Of a stretch of DNA of 64,000 bases, positions 23,880-35,306 are shown piece by piece. Within the stretch, counting starts at the first letter, position 1; every line of letters starts with the position of its first letter. The position numbers and the translations under genes are program-made. Under the pieces are notes generated by a model that did no database searches, was not told the DNA's origin, and was given only the letters and a program-made list of their open reading frames with translations. The stretch comes from Jackrogersella multiformis (Eukaryota > Ascomycota > Sordariomycetes > Xylariales > Hypoxylaceae): assembly GCA_902806575.1 (NCBI GenBank), contig CADCXD010000009.1, positions 2,666,001 to 2,730,000 on the forward strand, in the 5' to 3' direction.

Positions 23880-26800
23880 CTTGAAATTCCACGTGTTTCG
23901 TCGAGAATAACGTGATGAATAATAACCTGGAATAATAATACGTAAATATAAAAATATAATAATAATATAACAAAGTAAAATAAAATAAAACAAGCACGTC
24001 AATGCAAGAACTGAAAATCGCCGAGATCAGACCACAATAGCAACACTATATTAATCAAGTAAGAAGTGAAAATTGAGAAAGAAACGAACGAGGACCTTTT
24101 CGATAATCGAGGAGGAAAAAAAGGAAACATAAAACGAATAGAGGGCGTCCACAGCGCCAAAGCACAAGGCTGAGGGAGCTCCTTGATACAGAGACCGTCT
24201 CAACCCTTGCTTCGCCTAAGATCTAGTCCTAGTCTTCAAGGTTGAACCCCCCTGGCTGGACCCCTTGGATTGGCGAGGCTGATGCCAAGCACGCCTCGAA
24301 GACTCGCGTCTTCCGAAATAGTTAAACTGGGACCAATCGAAATTGGTAAATATTTAAATAAAGATTTAAAATTATAATAGCGAGCACCTACCTACAGCTC
24401 TACTACCTAGTACCTAGATAATATGCACCTCGCGTAGTACGCGGGGTCTGCTACCTATATGCACATGTAGGTAAGCTTCATCGACGAAATCCCGAGTTAT
24501 TGAATTCCTTCACTATGTGCATATAATACCACGGGTAGATATTCTGCTGCGTAGCGCGCTTTGCGTGTTTCTTAGCACCTGAATGAGTAACGGCTCTATA
24601 ATTGGAGGGTAAGGTAAGCCTCTAAGCCATAGCCTTAGAATAGTGGCTGAAAATATCACTATCAAGACACGGAGATCCTTTACTGGAATTCAAGAGCTAA
24701 TCCTGTTGGCGGAAGAGGAGCTGCGACAGGTCCTCGGAGCTCATATTCCGCGAAAGTAATATTTAATAGTGAAGAGTCGAGATGAATGTGTTTAGACTTG
24801 CGATTCCCCGTCTCGCAGTCCCGAATCGATTCCTCTGCGCAGGGTTCTATACTTGATAATAAATTTATATAAGGGACAACTTCCAACGGGCAAGTTTTCA
24901 TCATTATACGTAGCAGCTCCAACATAAAAGACCTAGGCCTCCAAGTCTAGACCGCTTAGTTGTCGCGAGAACAGTAGTATCGGAGAAATGGTACCTGCAT
25001 GTGAATTCTTCCATATAAGTTGCCAAAAGGGGGGCATGTTAACTATCCCGGTGGATTGAAGTAGACAGCTTAGCGACGCACCTTGTTGTCACAATGGGAA
25101 GTAGACGGTGTAGCCGACTCAGATACGACTAAGAGAGACACGACCAAGTGAAGATTGAGGTGAGCATCGTTCCGCTAACTGCTTAGGTCATCCGAATATC
25201 ATACCTATACAGAATATATCGTTCTAAAGATGGAAACTATACTTGTCAATGCTTGCTTCTGCCTGTTTCCGATGATGGTACCGGCTTACAGGATACGATT
25301 AAGGTGCAGCAAAGCCGTAGGAGGTGCCATTGTTCCTCACGCGGCCGACTGTGGCTTACGATAGTAAAACTACCTACCTAGGTAGACCAAGTTGCCATAG
25401 AAGGCCACCGTCGTAAACTTATGTCAGATTCGATGACTGATGAGACGTGACACACACATGAGCCAGCTGGGCCATCCTAGCTAGGTAGGTAATTGAATAA
25501 TTGATCATTGGCGTGTTGAGACCTCGAACCGGCTTGCCATAGTACCAACAACTTTGGAAGTCGGGTTATGTTCATAAGTAGAGAGAGGCTAAGATAAAGA
25601 GTCTCATTAATAAGGCTGGCCTATGACGTCAAAGAGACTGGCCATGCGTAGGTAGAAAACGCCGTGACGTGTGATTAGGCGTTCCTAGGACTCTCGCAAA
25701 CTTCTAAATAGTGATAAATACGCAAGTCTTTCTGTGATAAGAGAGTTGCCTTACTCTGGGCGTTTTCGAGATGGCCCAAATGGGCGAAGACCGGGGTGCA
25801 TGGCTCACCGGTTGGAGGGTGATAGGCTGACGAAGGAGGTTGCATCATTCGTACTTCGCAGCTTCGCATGTTGTTCAACCATACTTGTTGGCTCCGGTAG
25901 AGCGGACCTACAAGGACCCCAAATGGTTCTATATCGAGGAGTCATTTCCTCAGTTGTCCATATAATTAGATTTTTGGTAAGGGTTTAGGACTTGACATCG
26001 CGGAGTTAAAGACGGGGTATAGGTAATGTCTTTAAGAGCCTCATATTAATATGACTGACCACTTGTTAGCCATTGTGCAGATTGCAAATTTAGAAGGAAT
26101 CAGGCCAATGGATTTTGGTGACCTATCGGCGGGAACATAGGCTGTGGCATGTGCCGTGTGGTTGGTTTGCGGTTCGACGAAGGCGTCAGTCACATCGGAA
26201 TCTCACCCGTTGCCCAGGTTGGTTCTAATGGTATTACTCATGTGGCTGATAGACCTTGACGAGTAAGTAAGAAAGAGAGACAGCCTTATATTAAACAATC
26301 GAGAAGATCCATTGTATTGTTAAAGCGCCGTTACACCTTGGTAAATATACAGGTGGCAAGGATGGATTTAAGGACCTCAAATATCTAAGGTACCATCTAT
26401 GGTACCTGTGGTTCCTATTATTGTGTTTGATTTAAATGGCTAGTGATATTCAGTAATAATACCTTTATAATATTTAGCTATCCACTTACCTACCTACCTT
26501 CCTAGGTGGGTGCTTAGGTAGGTACTTAATAGCATTGTAAGTCATTTTTTGTAAGATGTAAATTGTCTTGGGTGATATTTTGAAAAGGCGTTAAAGGATT
26601 AAGTGCAAGTAACAGGGTTACGAGGGAGCCACCGAATAAATAAATCATTCGACTTAATTGCAACTTGGAAGGACAAACCTGGGAGATTGTTAATACCTGC
26701 AGGATAGAACGAACTTACATAAAGTATCAACGGAAGAAAGAAAGCTCCAGGTCCATCCCATGTCTTTGATATTAATTATAAGTACTTACATAAGGTACCT

Positions 26801-28214
26801 ACCCAGGTACCTATAGGTAATAGGGTAAGAGGTACCTAGAGAAGTAAGGAGAAGGATACTTACCACATCATCGTCTTTTAGTACCTAGGTAGTAAAGATT
26901 ATCTCATAAATGCTGAATATTTTTGTAATAGGCTACATTTCACTCGCATAAATATATATTCCTCTACCCAGGTATCTACCTAAGTACCTTCTAATGATCC
27001 AATATCTCTGTAACCATCAGTGCAACGGATACGAGTTAAGTTACGATAATAACTGTAATATCTTAGCCTTCCTATGAATGTAGGTATACTAACAACTATA
27101 CTAACTACCTAGTTAATCAAATAAATGAACAATTCTTCAACGTCGCTGTGAAACTCTCTGTCTTTCATCTCACCTCCAACACCCTGCTGGCCCCCTTTCT
27201 CCATGTTGGTGCGTCACTCTGCCCTTCAGTTATTATTACCACACATGCATATAGGCAAATCATAGAGATTACATATTACATAGAATAGAAGGTGCTAGCG
27301 TAATCCGTACTTCCTCTAAGTCGGTAGCCTATGGCCTATGTGACACCAGACCACTGTTAGAGTAGAGCACGCGCCACACTCCGCACGCTAACTCTCTATA
27401 GCTTGGAGCACCTGCCTTGCCCGCTCTAACCTTAGCATGTACCTAAGGTACCTACCTAACTGGTCGGACTGAGTTGACTTATTTACCGTATTACGCACAG
27501 GCACAGGTAGGGTAGGCAAGGAAGGGCAAGGAGCAAGGTACCAAGCACTTCCGACAGGGAAGGCAGGCTTCTGGGACGACCGGGACAACTGGGACGACCC
27601 GCATTATACCTCCGATAACCCTTTCCATCGCCCTGTTCTGAGTGCTCTGGGTTTCTAGCTCTCTAGCTGGTAATTGCATACCTAGGTACCTAGGTCATAG
27701 AACGATGCCCATGTGGGCACTGGCAGTCATCTGTAATGCACTTGCACTTCATCACCCTCAGTCAAATTAATCTACCTTTTTTTTACCTACCTCTTGCCTA
27801 CCTCTACTTGCTAATACCTCCACTACACCTACCCATTACTACCTCCAACTACCTAACTTCGTACAACAACCTTGGAAGTCCCTTTTTTTTCGTGCTTGGC
27901 CATTGGAACTGCCCTACCACTTTCTCACACATCACCACTACCACTTTCTGTATGATATATGTACTTAGGACGCTTGTCACAACTTCTGTAAACTCTCAAC
28001 TACAACCAATTCCCGTACCTCTCTCCCCCTTTTTATCTTAGTAGAGAATAGAAGTGGAAAAGGCTACAGCTACAACTACAACTACCGCGGCAGCGATAAC
28101 GAACTACTACTTACTACTTACAACGGGTTTTTTTTTTGTCTTTTGCAAAATTCAGAACTTCTTTTTCTTCTTATTCTTCTGGCGATACCCCCTTTTATAA
28201 ACCCACACGTCGAT

Positions 28215-28247
<33 letters not shown>

Positions 28248-28817
28248 GCTTATTTCACTCGTTCCCTCAATTAAATCTTTTGTCCCTTTCTTCTTTAGCG
28301 CGTCTAGACTTGTCCAATCCGACGTAAATGCTCCCAGTTCATGCGAGTCTGCCCGGTATTCGATTCATTGATGCTCCTCGACCTCTCCTTAGAGCTGCCC
28401 ACTGCCACTTCTTCATGAACCTCACGTCCACGATCTTCCAGCGGTAAAGACATTACATAATCTATTATATTTGATACCGAGCTCGACCTTATTCCGACCA
28501 AGCTGAGCGCACACTAGTGAGCTGTCATCTGAAGCCAATCCGACTCTCGCTCCTTTTTTTGGCCTCGACTTGCCGATCCTCCGATTTTCCATCGTTACCC
28601 TCCTTGCCCGCCTCTCTCGGTAGGCAAACTACGCACGTCAACGACGACCTATTACGTTCTAACGTCTTCCCCGTTCACGATCACCGACGAGATATTGCGG
28701 ATAACTAGGACCGAGAAAGAACAGAATTCGTTTCTTGTTCACGATCGCGTCATTAGCCATTCGTTTGACCAACCCATAATCAAGCCTCTCTCGGTTGTTT
28801 GTGCGGGCCCATCTTTA
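23880..28817. other. Intergenic region and long leader of the nucleotidyltransferase gene
   Basis: These 4.9 kb lie between divergent genes, so both promoters are here. The left 200 bp is A/T-rich (ATAATAATA runs). CCTAGGTA/GGTACC motifs recur, for example near 25376, 26490-26530, 26798-26830 and 27680-27692. From about 27740 to 28700 the plus strand is pyrimidine-rich with CTACC/CTAC and TTTTTT tracts, typical of a fungal 5' leader, and contains a GT microsatellite. No gene is convincing; an 81-codon frame at 24680-24925 (minus) is discussed under rejected items. Confidence 0.45.
28217..28246. repeat. (GT)15 microsatellite
   Basis: Fifteen uninterrupted GT dinucleotides lie in the presumed leader/promoter, about 570 bp before the ATG of the 28818 gene. 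It is a likely length-polymorphic marker. Confidence 0.95.
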
Positions 28818-31800
28818 ATGGACGGCCGGCCTATAACGGCAGACTCGAAACATAATTACCCATCTCAACCTCTTTGGACCCGGTCGACTTCAAGTCCATC
28901 GGTCCCTAGACTTAGCACCTTCACCCACGGAAACTCCAACTTGAATCCGGACTCAGTTGCCCCCCAGCAGTATCTTACAGCCCAAGTTGATTGGATTCCC
29001 ATCTTTTTCCCTCATCAATCTTCTCTCTATCAGGCTCAGCTCCTCCAGTACAACAAACTCATTGCGCCCGGAAGAGGTGGTGGTCTCCAGACTACTCCCT
29101 TGCCGCCGTTGCTATCGGCTCAGAACGTCCACGTCGGGCCCAGGTCTCGATCCTCATCCAAAGTGTCGACCAAAGATTCTCGCGCTAGGCAGAGCTCCCA
29201 GAATTGCCATGCTACTAGAGGCAACCATATCCCCAGCAATAAAGCCGATCGCGCGCTTATAACAGGCAAGGATACGCCGCCCAAGATGCCGCCTAAGAAA
29301 TCAGACCTCTCACATCCTCTTTCCGGGAGATCGAAGCCGTCCGCCTCGCCTTCGAACTTGCCTCCGCATTCGAATTCTGTACCTTCGACCCCTCAACAGC
29401 ATGCGCGCAAATTTTCTTTCGAGTCGAGAGATCACTCGCCAAATGCTAACCCATCGCACTCCCCTCGGTCCGCCTATTCCGAGACCAATGGGGCCCTTCC
29501 TTCTTTGCGCCCTCTGCCACCGCGGCAGGGCGGCTGCAAGTACGAGTCCGCCCCCAAGAATTCCCGTCGAAGAATACCGTACAGTATAGGGAGCGAGATG
29601 CTGGAGAAGACGGACCTGCAAACTATCAAGAGCAAGCTTTCCGAGGACGACGAGCGAAAGCTCAGTGCAGACATGCGTGAACTCTTTGACCGGTTACAAC
29701 CGACAAAAGAGGTGGAGGCGAAGCGACAGATGTTGGTGCAGAAATTAGAAAAGCTTCTCAACAATGCTTGGCCGGGCCACGGCATCCGTGTACACCTTTT
29801 CGGCTCCTCTGGAAATCTGCTATGCTCGGATGACTCTGACGGTTCGTGGTGCCCTGTTTTTGGAAATAATTGTTACTGGGCTGACATTTTCTTCCTAGTG
29901 GACATATGCATAGTAACTCCATGGAAGGAACTTGAAGGAGTCTGCATGCTCGCCGATTTACTCGCCAAACGTAAAAGATGACCCCCTTGGCATACATCTT
30001 CCAATTGCTAACATGTATTCCAGACGGGATGGAGAAGGTCGTCTGCGTATCTTCTGCTAAGGTCCCGATCGTCAAGATCTGGGATCCCGAGCTACAGCTG
30101 TCTTGTGACATGAATGTCAACAACACGCTAGCGTTGGAAAATACTCGTATGATCAAGACATATGTTCAGATCGACAAGCGAGTACGACCCTTGGCGATGA
30201 TAATTAAATACTGGACAAGGCGCAGAATTGTGAATGATGCTGGTAATTAAAGGTTGTCTATTGCTGAACCTTTGAATATTTTGCTAATAAACAACAATAG
30301 CATTTGGCGGGACTTTAAGTTCATATACGTGGATATGTATGATCATTGCGTTTCTACAGCTGCGACAGCCTCCTGTTTTACCCGCTTTACACCAAAAGCT
30401 TCACCAGAAGCTTCCAAAGAAGGACGACGATATAGCATCATTTGCCGACGATGTAGATAAGCTACAAGGATTCGGAAGCAAAAACGAGTCTTCTTTGGGG
30501 GAGTTGTTATTCCAATTCTTCCGATTTTACGCCCACGAATTTGACTATGGGACGGATGTGCTATCTGTGCGGCTGGGTAAGGTTATTACGAAGAAGGAAA
30601 AGAAGTGGAATTTTACCTTGAATAACCAACTTTGTGTCGAGGAGCCGTTCAACATCGGTCGCAACCTAGGCAATACGGCTGACGATACTGCGTTTCGAGG
30701 TCTCCACCTCGAACTTCGTCGTGCCTTTGACCTTATTGCGGAGGGCAAATTCGAAGAATGCTGTGAGCTATATGTGTACCCGAAGGAGGAGGAGAGGATA
30801 TTCCAGAAACCACCACAGGTATCGCGACCTATACTCCTGCGAAGCGCTTCTCAGCAACAATCCAACCGTGGAGGTCGTGGAGGGAATTTTCGTGGAAATC
30901 GGCAACAGGGCCAACACCGAAACAATGGCAATAACAATGGCAACAATCGGAGGTCATCGTCAAGCGTGCCGTATGACAACAACGGAAGCCCCATGTTCGT
31001 CCCGGCCGGGTACCAGATGGTCATGACGCCTCAAGATGCCGCCATGTACATGCAGCCCACGTCGGAGTTGATGGCGCAAACGATTTCCGCTTTGACGTTA
31101 CAGGAGAATAATCTTAGGTTTCTTCAGTATGCACAGTCGCAAGCATTTAACATTCAACAGCACAACCAGATGATGCAGGCCAATGCATCACAAACGCAAC
31201 CTTCATCGGCGGAGCGGTCCAGAACGAATTCTTTTGATACTCCACCCCTAAGTGCACCGTTACGCCAGGAAATGCGCCCGGAAATGTATTATTACCCGAT
31301 GCAATTCCAACCGGCGTTTTACGCCCAACAGGCCTTCCCGACGTATCCATCGTCTCCGTCCACTAATCACGCCGCCGAATTTCGACGGAGCTCCCACAGA
31401 TCGACGACCGCTAGTGACACTAGCCACGGTGTAGCTGGGAGTGCGATGAGGTCACAGTCACAACCCGCGTCTCGGACAGCTCCTGGTGTGCCGACTGCCC
31501 AGAGTCTAGCCGGCGTCGGTCAGGTGCCGAATGGAGTCACTAGTATCCCAGCTCGACACATTAATGGAATCCCTATGCCCAGCTTCATCCCGGACGAAGG
31601 GCAAGATAACGAACAGGACGTGTCGGTAGCGAATACTCCACCTGATGATGACAAGGGCCACAGCTACTATGCAGACTCATCCAGCCCATCCCGGCGAACG
31701 AGCGCTGCACCTAGTAGCATACCAGCATTTGGCGACATTGGACCCCAAGCCACTGGCCAGAGTCGAGGACGCTTGTCGTCGGATCAACTTCCCCAGTCGA

Positions 31801-32777
31801 TACTAGATAGGATTAAGCATTCTCGCTCTCCTTCGCCCTTAGGTCATAACAGAGCTTACTCTATGGGTATAAATTCGGCCCCTCTTGCTTCTGCGCCATT
31901 CGCAGCGGCAGCTGGGCCTCAAGCTCGTGATACAACTCCCTTAGTCGTTAACGGCTCTATGTCTAAGCTGTCAAACGGTAGTTCTCCTCGGCAACCCTCT
32001 CAGAATGAATTCACGTCGACCCAGTACGCCGGCTACGATAACCCACTTCACATTAACCAACGGCTAGACATGACTAATTTTATCGCTGAAACGCCGTCCA
32101 GCTATCCTCCCATGCCCTGGAAAGGAAACTCCCCAACATCAGACCGACCCGTTGTCGTGAATGGTTCCTCGAATACCGCCGCCTCAGCTACGAATCAAGC
32201 GCCCGGATCCCAATTCTCTCATGCTATGAACATGTCCTCGGTGCTGCCCGGTTCTGACGGCAGCAATAGCACAACGGTTGCTCCAAATGTCATGCAACGA
32301 TTTCCTACTCGTTCGGGCCCGAGTCCACTCATTGCGCAACTCGACCTTGCAACCGAGAGTCACGTACAGTCGAACGACCACTCACACCTTTCACCGGTGT
32401 ACGAGGCTAACAGCCCGTCTCCGAGTTTCAGTAGGAGACTGGAACTACCTTTCGATCAGGCTCAAGCGATTCCGAACACCGCCCCAGCTAGCCAACCGGA
32501 TTTTAAACCCGAGGCGGCCAAGGGCAAGCAGAAGTCTCCATTCGACGGCCCCCCGTCGAGGTTTGAAGGCATCACACTCCCAAACCCAAGAGTTAATGGC
32601 TTGTCTCGGGAAAATGGGCACGTGCGGGGTGCCAAAAGCGAGAGTGATAACTCCGGCACTGGGTGGCAAAAGATGACGAAAGGCAGGAAGAAGGGCAACG
32701 AAGTGAAGCCACGAAGCGAGGTCTACCCGCTGAGCGAGCAATTACCAAAAAATGACTCAGAGAGGAAAGGGGGCTGA
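28818..32777 (+). CDS. Cid1/CutA-type RNA terminal nucleotidyltransferase (non-canonical poly(A)/poly(U) polymerase)
   Basis: Predicted exons are 28818-29841, 29899-29970, 30024-30242 and 30301-32777 (1263 residues); the introns are 53-58 bp GT-AG with consistent phase 1. The start is the first ATG (MDGRPITA); the open frame before it has no ATG. About 300 disordered residues precede the catalytic palm: GSSGN at 329-333 and DSDVD at 339-343, where D341 and D343 would bind the metals. Then come KVPIVKIWDPEL, the family helix with IKTYVQIDKRVRPLAMIIKYW, AFGGTLSSYTWICM, and a PAP-associated segment (SLGELLFQFFRFYAHEFDYG). A long low-complexity tail contains an RGG-like patch (RGGRGGNFRGN) and Gln/Asn-rich stretches that may bind RNA. 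Relatives such as Aspergillus CutA/CutB and fission yeast Cid1/Cid13 add nucleotides to mRNA 3' ends in the cytoplasm. The nucleotide preference cannot be read here. Confidence 0.93.
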
Positions 32778-34136
32778 GTCGTGAGTATCACTTTGGATAT
32801 GGCCCGAATGACGAGCTGGCGGACATATGTTGTCTCGGTGTGAATCTCATATCTGAGATGTCTGACCCTTTATTGGACATGATAGGAGCCCAGGTTTATC
32901 TCCGCATGTGGATAACATCTTCAGCCAGGTCGTGTGACCTCCTAACCTCTAGTAACTGGTCTGCTCGCCGAGCATGGTCACGCTCGTTAATATGAGAACT
33001 AATTAGGTCATGTGATATTTGACACGACAGATTCTCGAAGTCGGAGTTTCGTATCGGGCTGAGAACTCGGATTGGATGTCTCTGGACGAAGGCGGGAGGA
33101 CATGATGGTTATGTCGTTGTGCGAAGCCAGGCTAGGTGGGGCTGTATTTGGCTAGCCTGCCGAGTAAGGCGAATTTTCAGAGATACCATGGGTAGCACGA
33201 AGGGGTGATCCGACTGGAGTTTAGTTCTGGGGACTAATTTCATTAGGTCTGTACATTGATTGCACATGGAGACTGGGTACCACAGAGTCACAAGGAGTTA
33301 TGGCATATATACTAGAGCATTGTAGGGTGTGCGGGGCGCCTCGAGAGATCCAGAGAAAAGACATGGAACAGGCTAGGGGGGGGGGGGCAGGGGACAACAT
33401 CTACGGATAAAAGCAGCCGCCAGATCAAGTGATCACAGGAGGGCGCGCGCAAAGGCAGAGAGGAAATTTTCATTATGTCCCAGGGGGCTCAGACTCACAG
33501 ACTCATCAACGAAGATAGGCATACCATACCCCTACAGATAGACGGTAACGGAAAGTAAGCATGAAAAAAAGAATAAATAAAGACAAAAAGTAAAAACTTA
33601 CCGACGAATCGGGACTCTCGAGCGGATGATGATGCGTGATGATGGTGATGGTGATATGATACCTAGGTAAGTGTTGATGTATGCTGAGGTGTATGTTAAG
33701 GTGTACGCTGAAGTGGATGGCGTTGATGGGTCGTATCGAATGGGAGCGAGTGAGAGGAGGGATCGAGCGCGGATCTGGAGGTCTTAGGTTTCCTGGTTCG
33801 TTATGGTTTGGTATGTACTTCTGCCATCTATCTTGTGTGTACCTACCTTTTGGGGGGTAGACATAAATATCTAGGTACATATGCGTATAATACGATGCGT
33901 GATAAAGTTGATCAAGATTCTGATAATTAGTGGGAAGGTAATTATAGAAAAGCTCTTCTCTTCTACCTCGTGGTATTATTAGATTATATTAATAATTCCA
34001 ATGTTTGGGTTCCTACGACTTACTTAAAATACGGCTACGATGATTTGGACACTGGGGCATAGTTGGAAAATGATTGCATGTAAATTCAGGCTTATATTAA
34101 ATCTAGTATGCTTTCGAGAAGACGGATGACCGACTA
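32778..34136. other. Intergenic region between convergent genes
   Basis: This is 3' flank of both neighbours. It includes a run of 12 G at 33376-33387 and a His/Ile-rich low-complexity open frame on the minus strand (33506-33880) built on GATGATGGTGATGG repeats. I see no gene. Confidence 0.5.
33376..33387. repeat. Poly-G tract (12 G)
   Basis: A homopolymer of 12 G follows CTA and precedes CAGGGG. It can form G-quadruplex-like structure and is prone to length error in sequencing. Confidence 0.8.
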
Positions 34137-35306
34137 TTATCTGCTACCACATATTTTCAAATCCCACCAGAGGTCTGGATACTCTCGCGTCTTCGTGCGT
34201 CCCACCTTTATGGTTTTGGGCTTTCTAATACGATCGATCTTCTTCCTCCACTCCTTAATCTTCGGTTTGTACATTTCTGCTAATTCGGTGCCGGGCAGGA
34301 TCATCCCCAGACCCGCCAGACCCTGGCACTGCTGCATCATCTCCAGCATATGGTGCCTCCAGTTGTATCCCTCGTCATAGTCCCCGTCTGGTTTCTCGGG
34401 TTCGTAACCCTCCCAGATGTCCGGGTAGGCCTCAGCGTTCAGCCGGGCATCTAGCCAGTGCGGACGCCAGCGCGAGCTTTTAAGAAGCCAAGTCATGGCT
34501 GTGTTGTTTTCGTACATGAACCGCGACCTGCCCGTCTTGTCCATAAAATAGGGGCCGTCGGGGTGGATTACTATGGCCCGCCGCGGATCGTACGATCCAT
34601 CATCCAGCAGACAGTCAGTGCACCGCTCGAAATGTGAGGTGCTGAAGTCGGGGATGCAGTACTTGACGAACTCTAGCCTCGTCTCTACCCTCAGCCTGCG
34701 CCGGGAGGAAAGCGAGGGGTAGAGGAGGGGCTCAAAGTCAGGTCCAAATAGCTCCCCGTACATGGCCAGTTGCATCACCGTGTCGTTGGCTCCGGCGTTG
34801 AGGGTACAAGCGTCGTCGACGCAATTCTCCCAGAAACCCGGCAAGTCTTGCCACTGCTCGCCGACGCACTTATCGATGAGATCCGACACGGGGTTGATTA
34901 CGGAGAAGCGCAGCTCGTACAGCTCCCGGATGTCGTCCATGGTGAGCTCGATCTGCTTCTTCCGCAGGGCCAGGTCCATCATGTGGTCGACGCCCCGCGG
35001 CAGGCCGGCTACCAGCTCGGCCTCGTTGGCGTCGGACTCGCGCGCCCAGTTACCGAGCTGTCACGCTGTGGCGCATGCTAGGAAGTACGGCGAGGGACGG
35101 AAGAAGGTCCGGGTAGATTCCCACGCGAGACACAGGATGGTGTGCGGGTGCGCTACACCCATACTCTCTCTAAGGCTACGGCATGTCGAGGCTACGTTCA
35201 TGTAATCTTCGATGTTATGCAAGTACTCGGGGAGCATGACGAGGATATTCACTGGGAGGTTCAGGAGCCCCGAAGTGGTGGTGGTGGTGGTGAGAGTAGA
35301 TTCCAT
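34137..35306 (-). pseudogene. F-box protein gene interrupted by an in-frame TGA
   Basis: The frame starts at ATG 35306. An F-box-like segment (LPVNILVMLPEYLHNIEDYM then STCRSLRE) covers about residues 13-50. Codon 82 is TGA (35063-35061), yet the same frame continues without interruption to 34137 as clear protein: QLGNWARESDANEAELVAGL, LRFSVINPVSDLIDKCVGEQW and LAMYGELFGPDFEP. The full span is 389 codons plus the terminal stop. I recall this fungal F-box family reading ...ATARQLGxWA at that point, so TGA probably replaces CGA by one C-to-T change. No intron of realistic size can remove it. F-box proteins normally act as SCF ubiquitin-ligase adaptors. It may be a recent pseudogene, a sequencing error or, less likely, readthrough. 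A poly-Thr run (ACC repeats) lies just after the Met. Confidence 0.8.

Noticed and set aside
24680..24925. 81-codon ATG-initiated frame on the minus strand
   Set aside because: The peptide is plausible but isolated, with no promoter, splice context or family; below my threshold for a gene call.
33506..33880. 124-codon His/Ile-rich minus-strand frame
   Set aside because: Generated by GATGATGGTGATGG-type simple repeats and ending in a T-rich hydrophobic run; looks non-coding.
35061..35063. Functional stop-codon readthrough in the F-box gene
   Set aside because: The context is TGA CAG, not the TGA CTA context known for fungal readthrough; a point mutation or base error is simpler.
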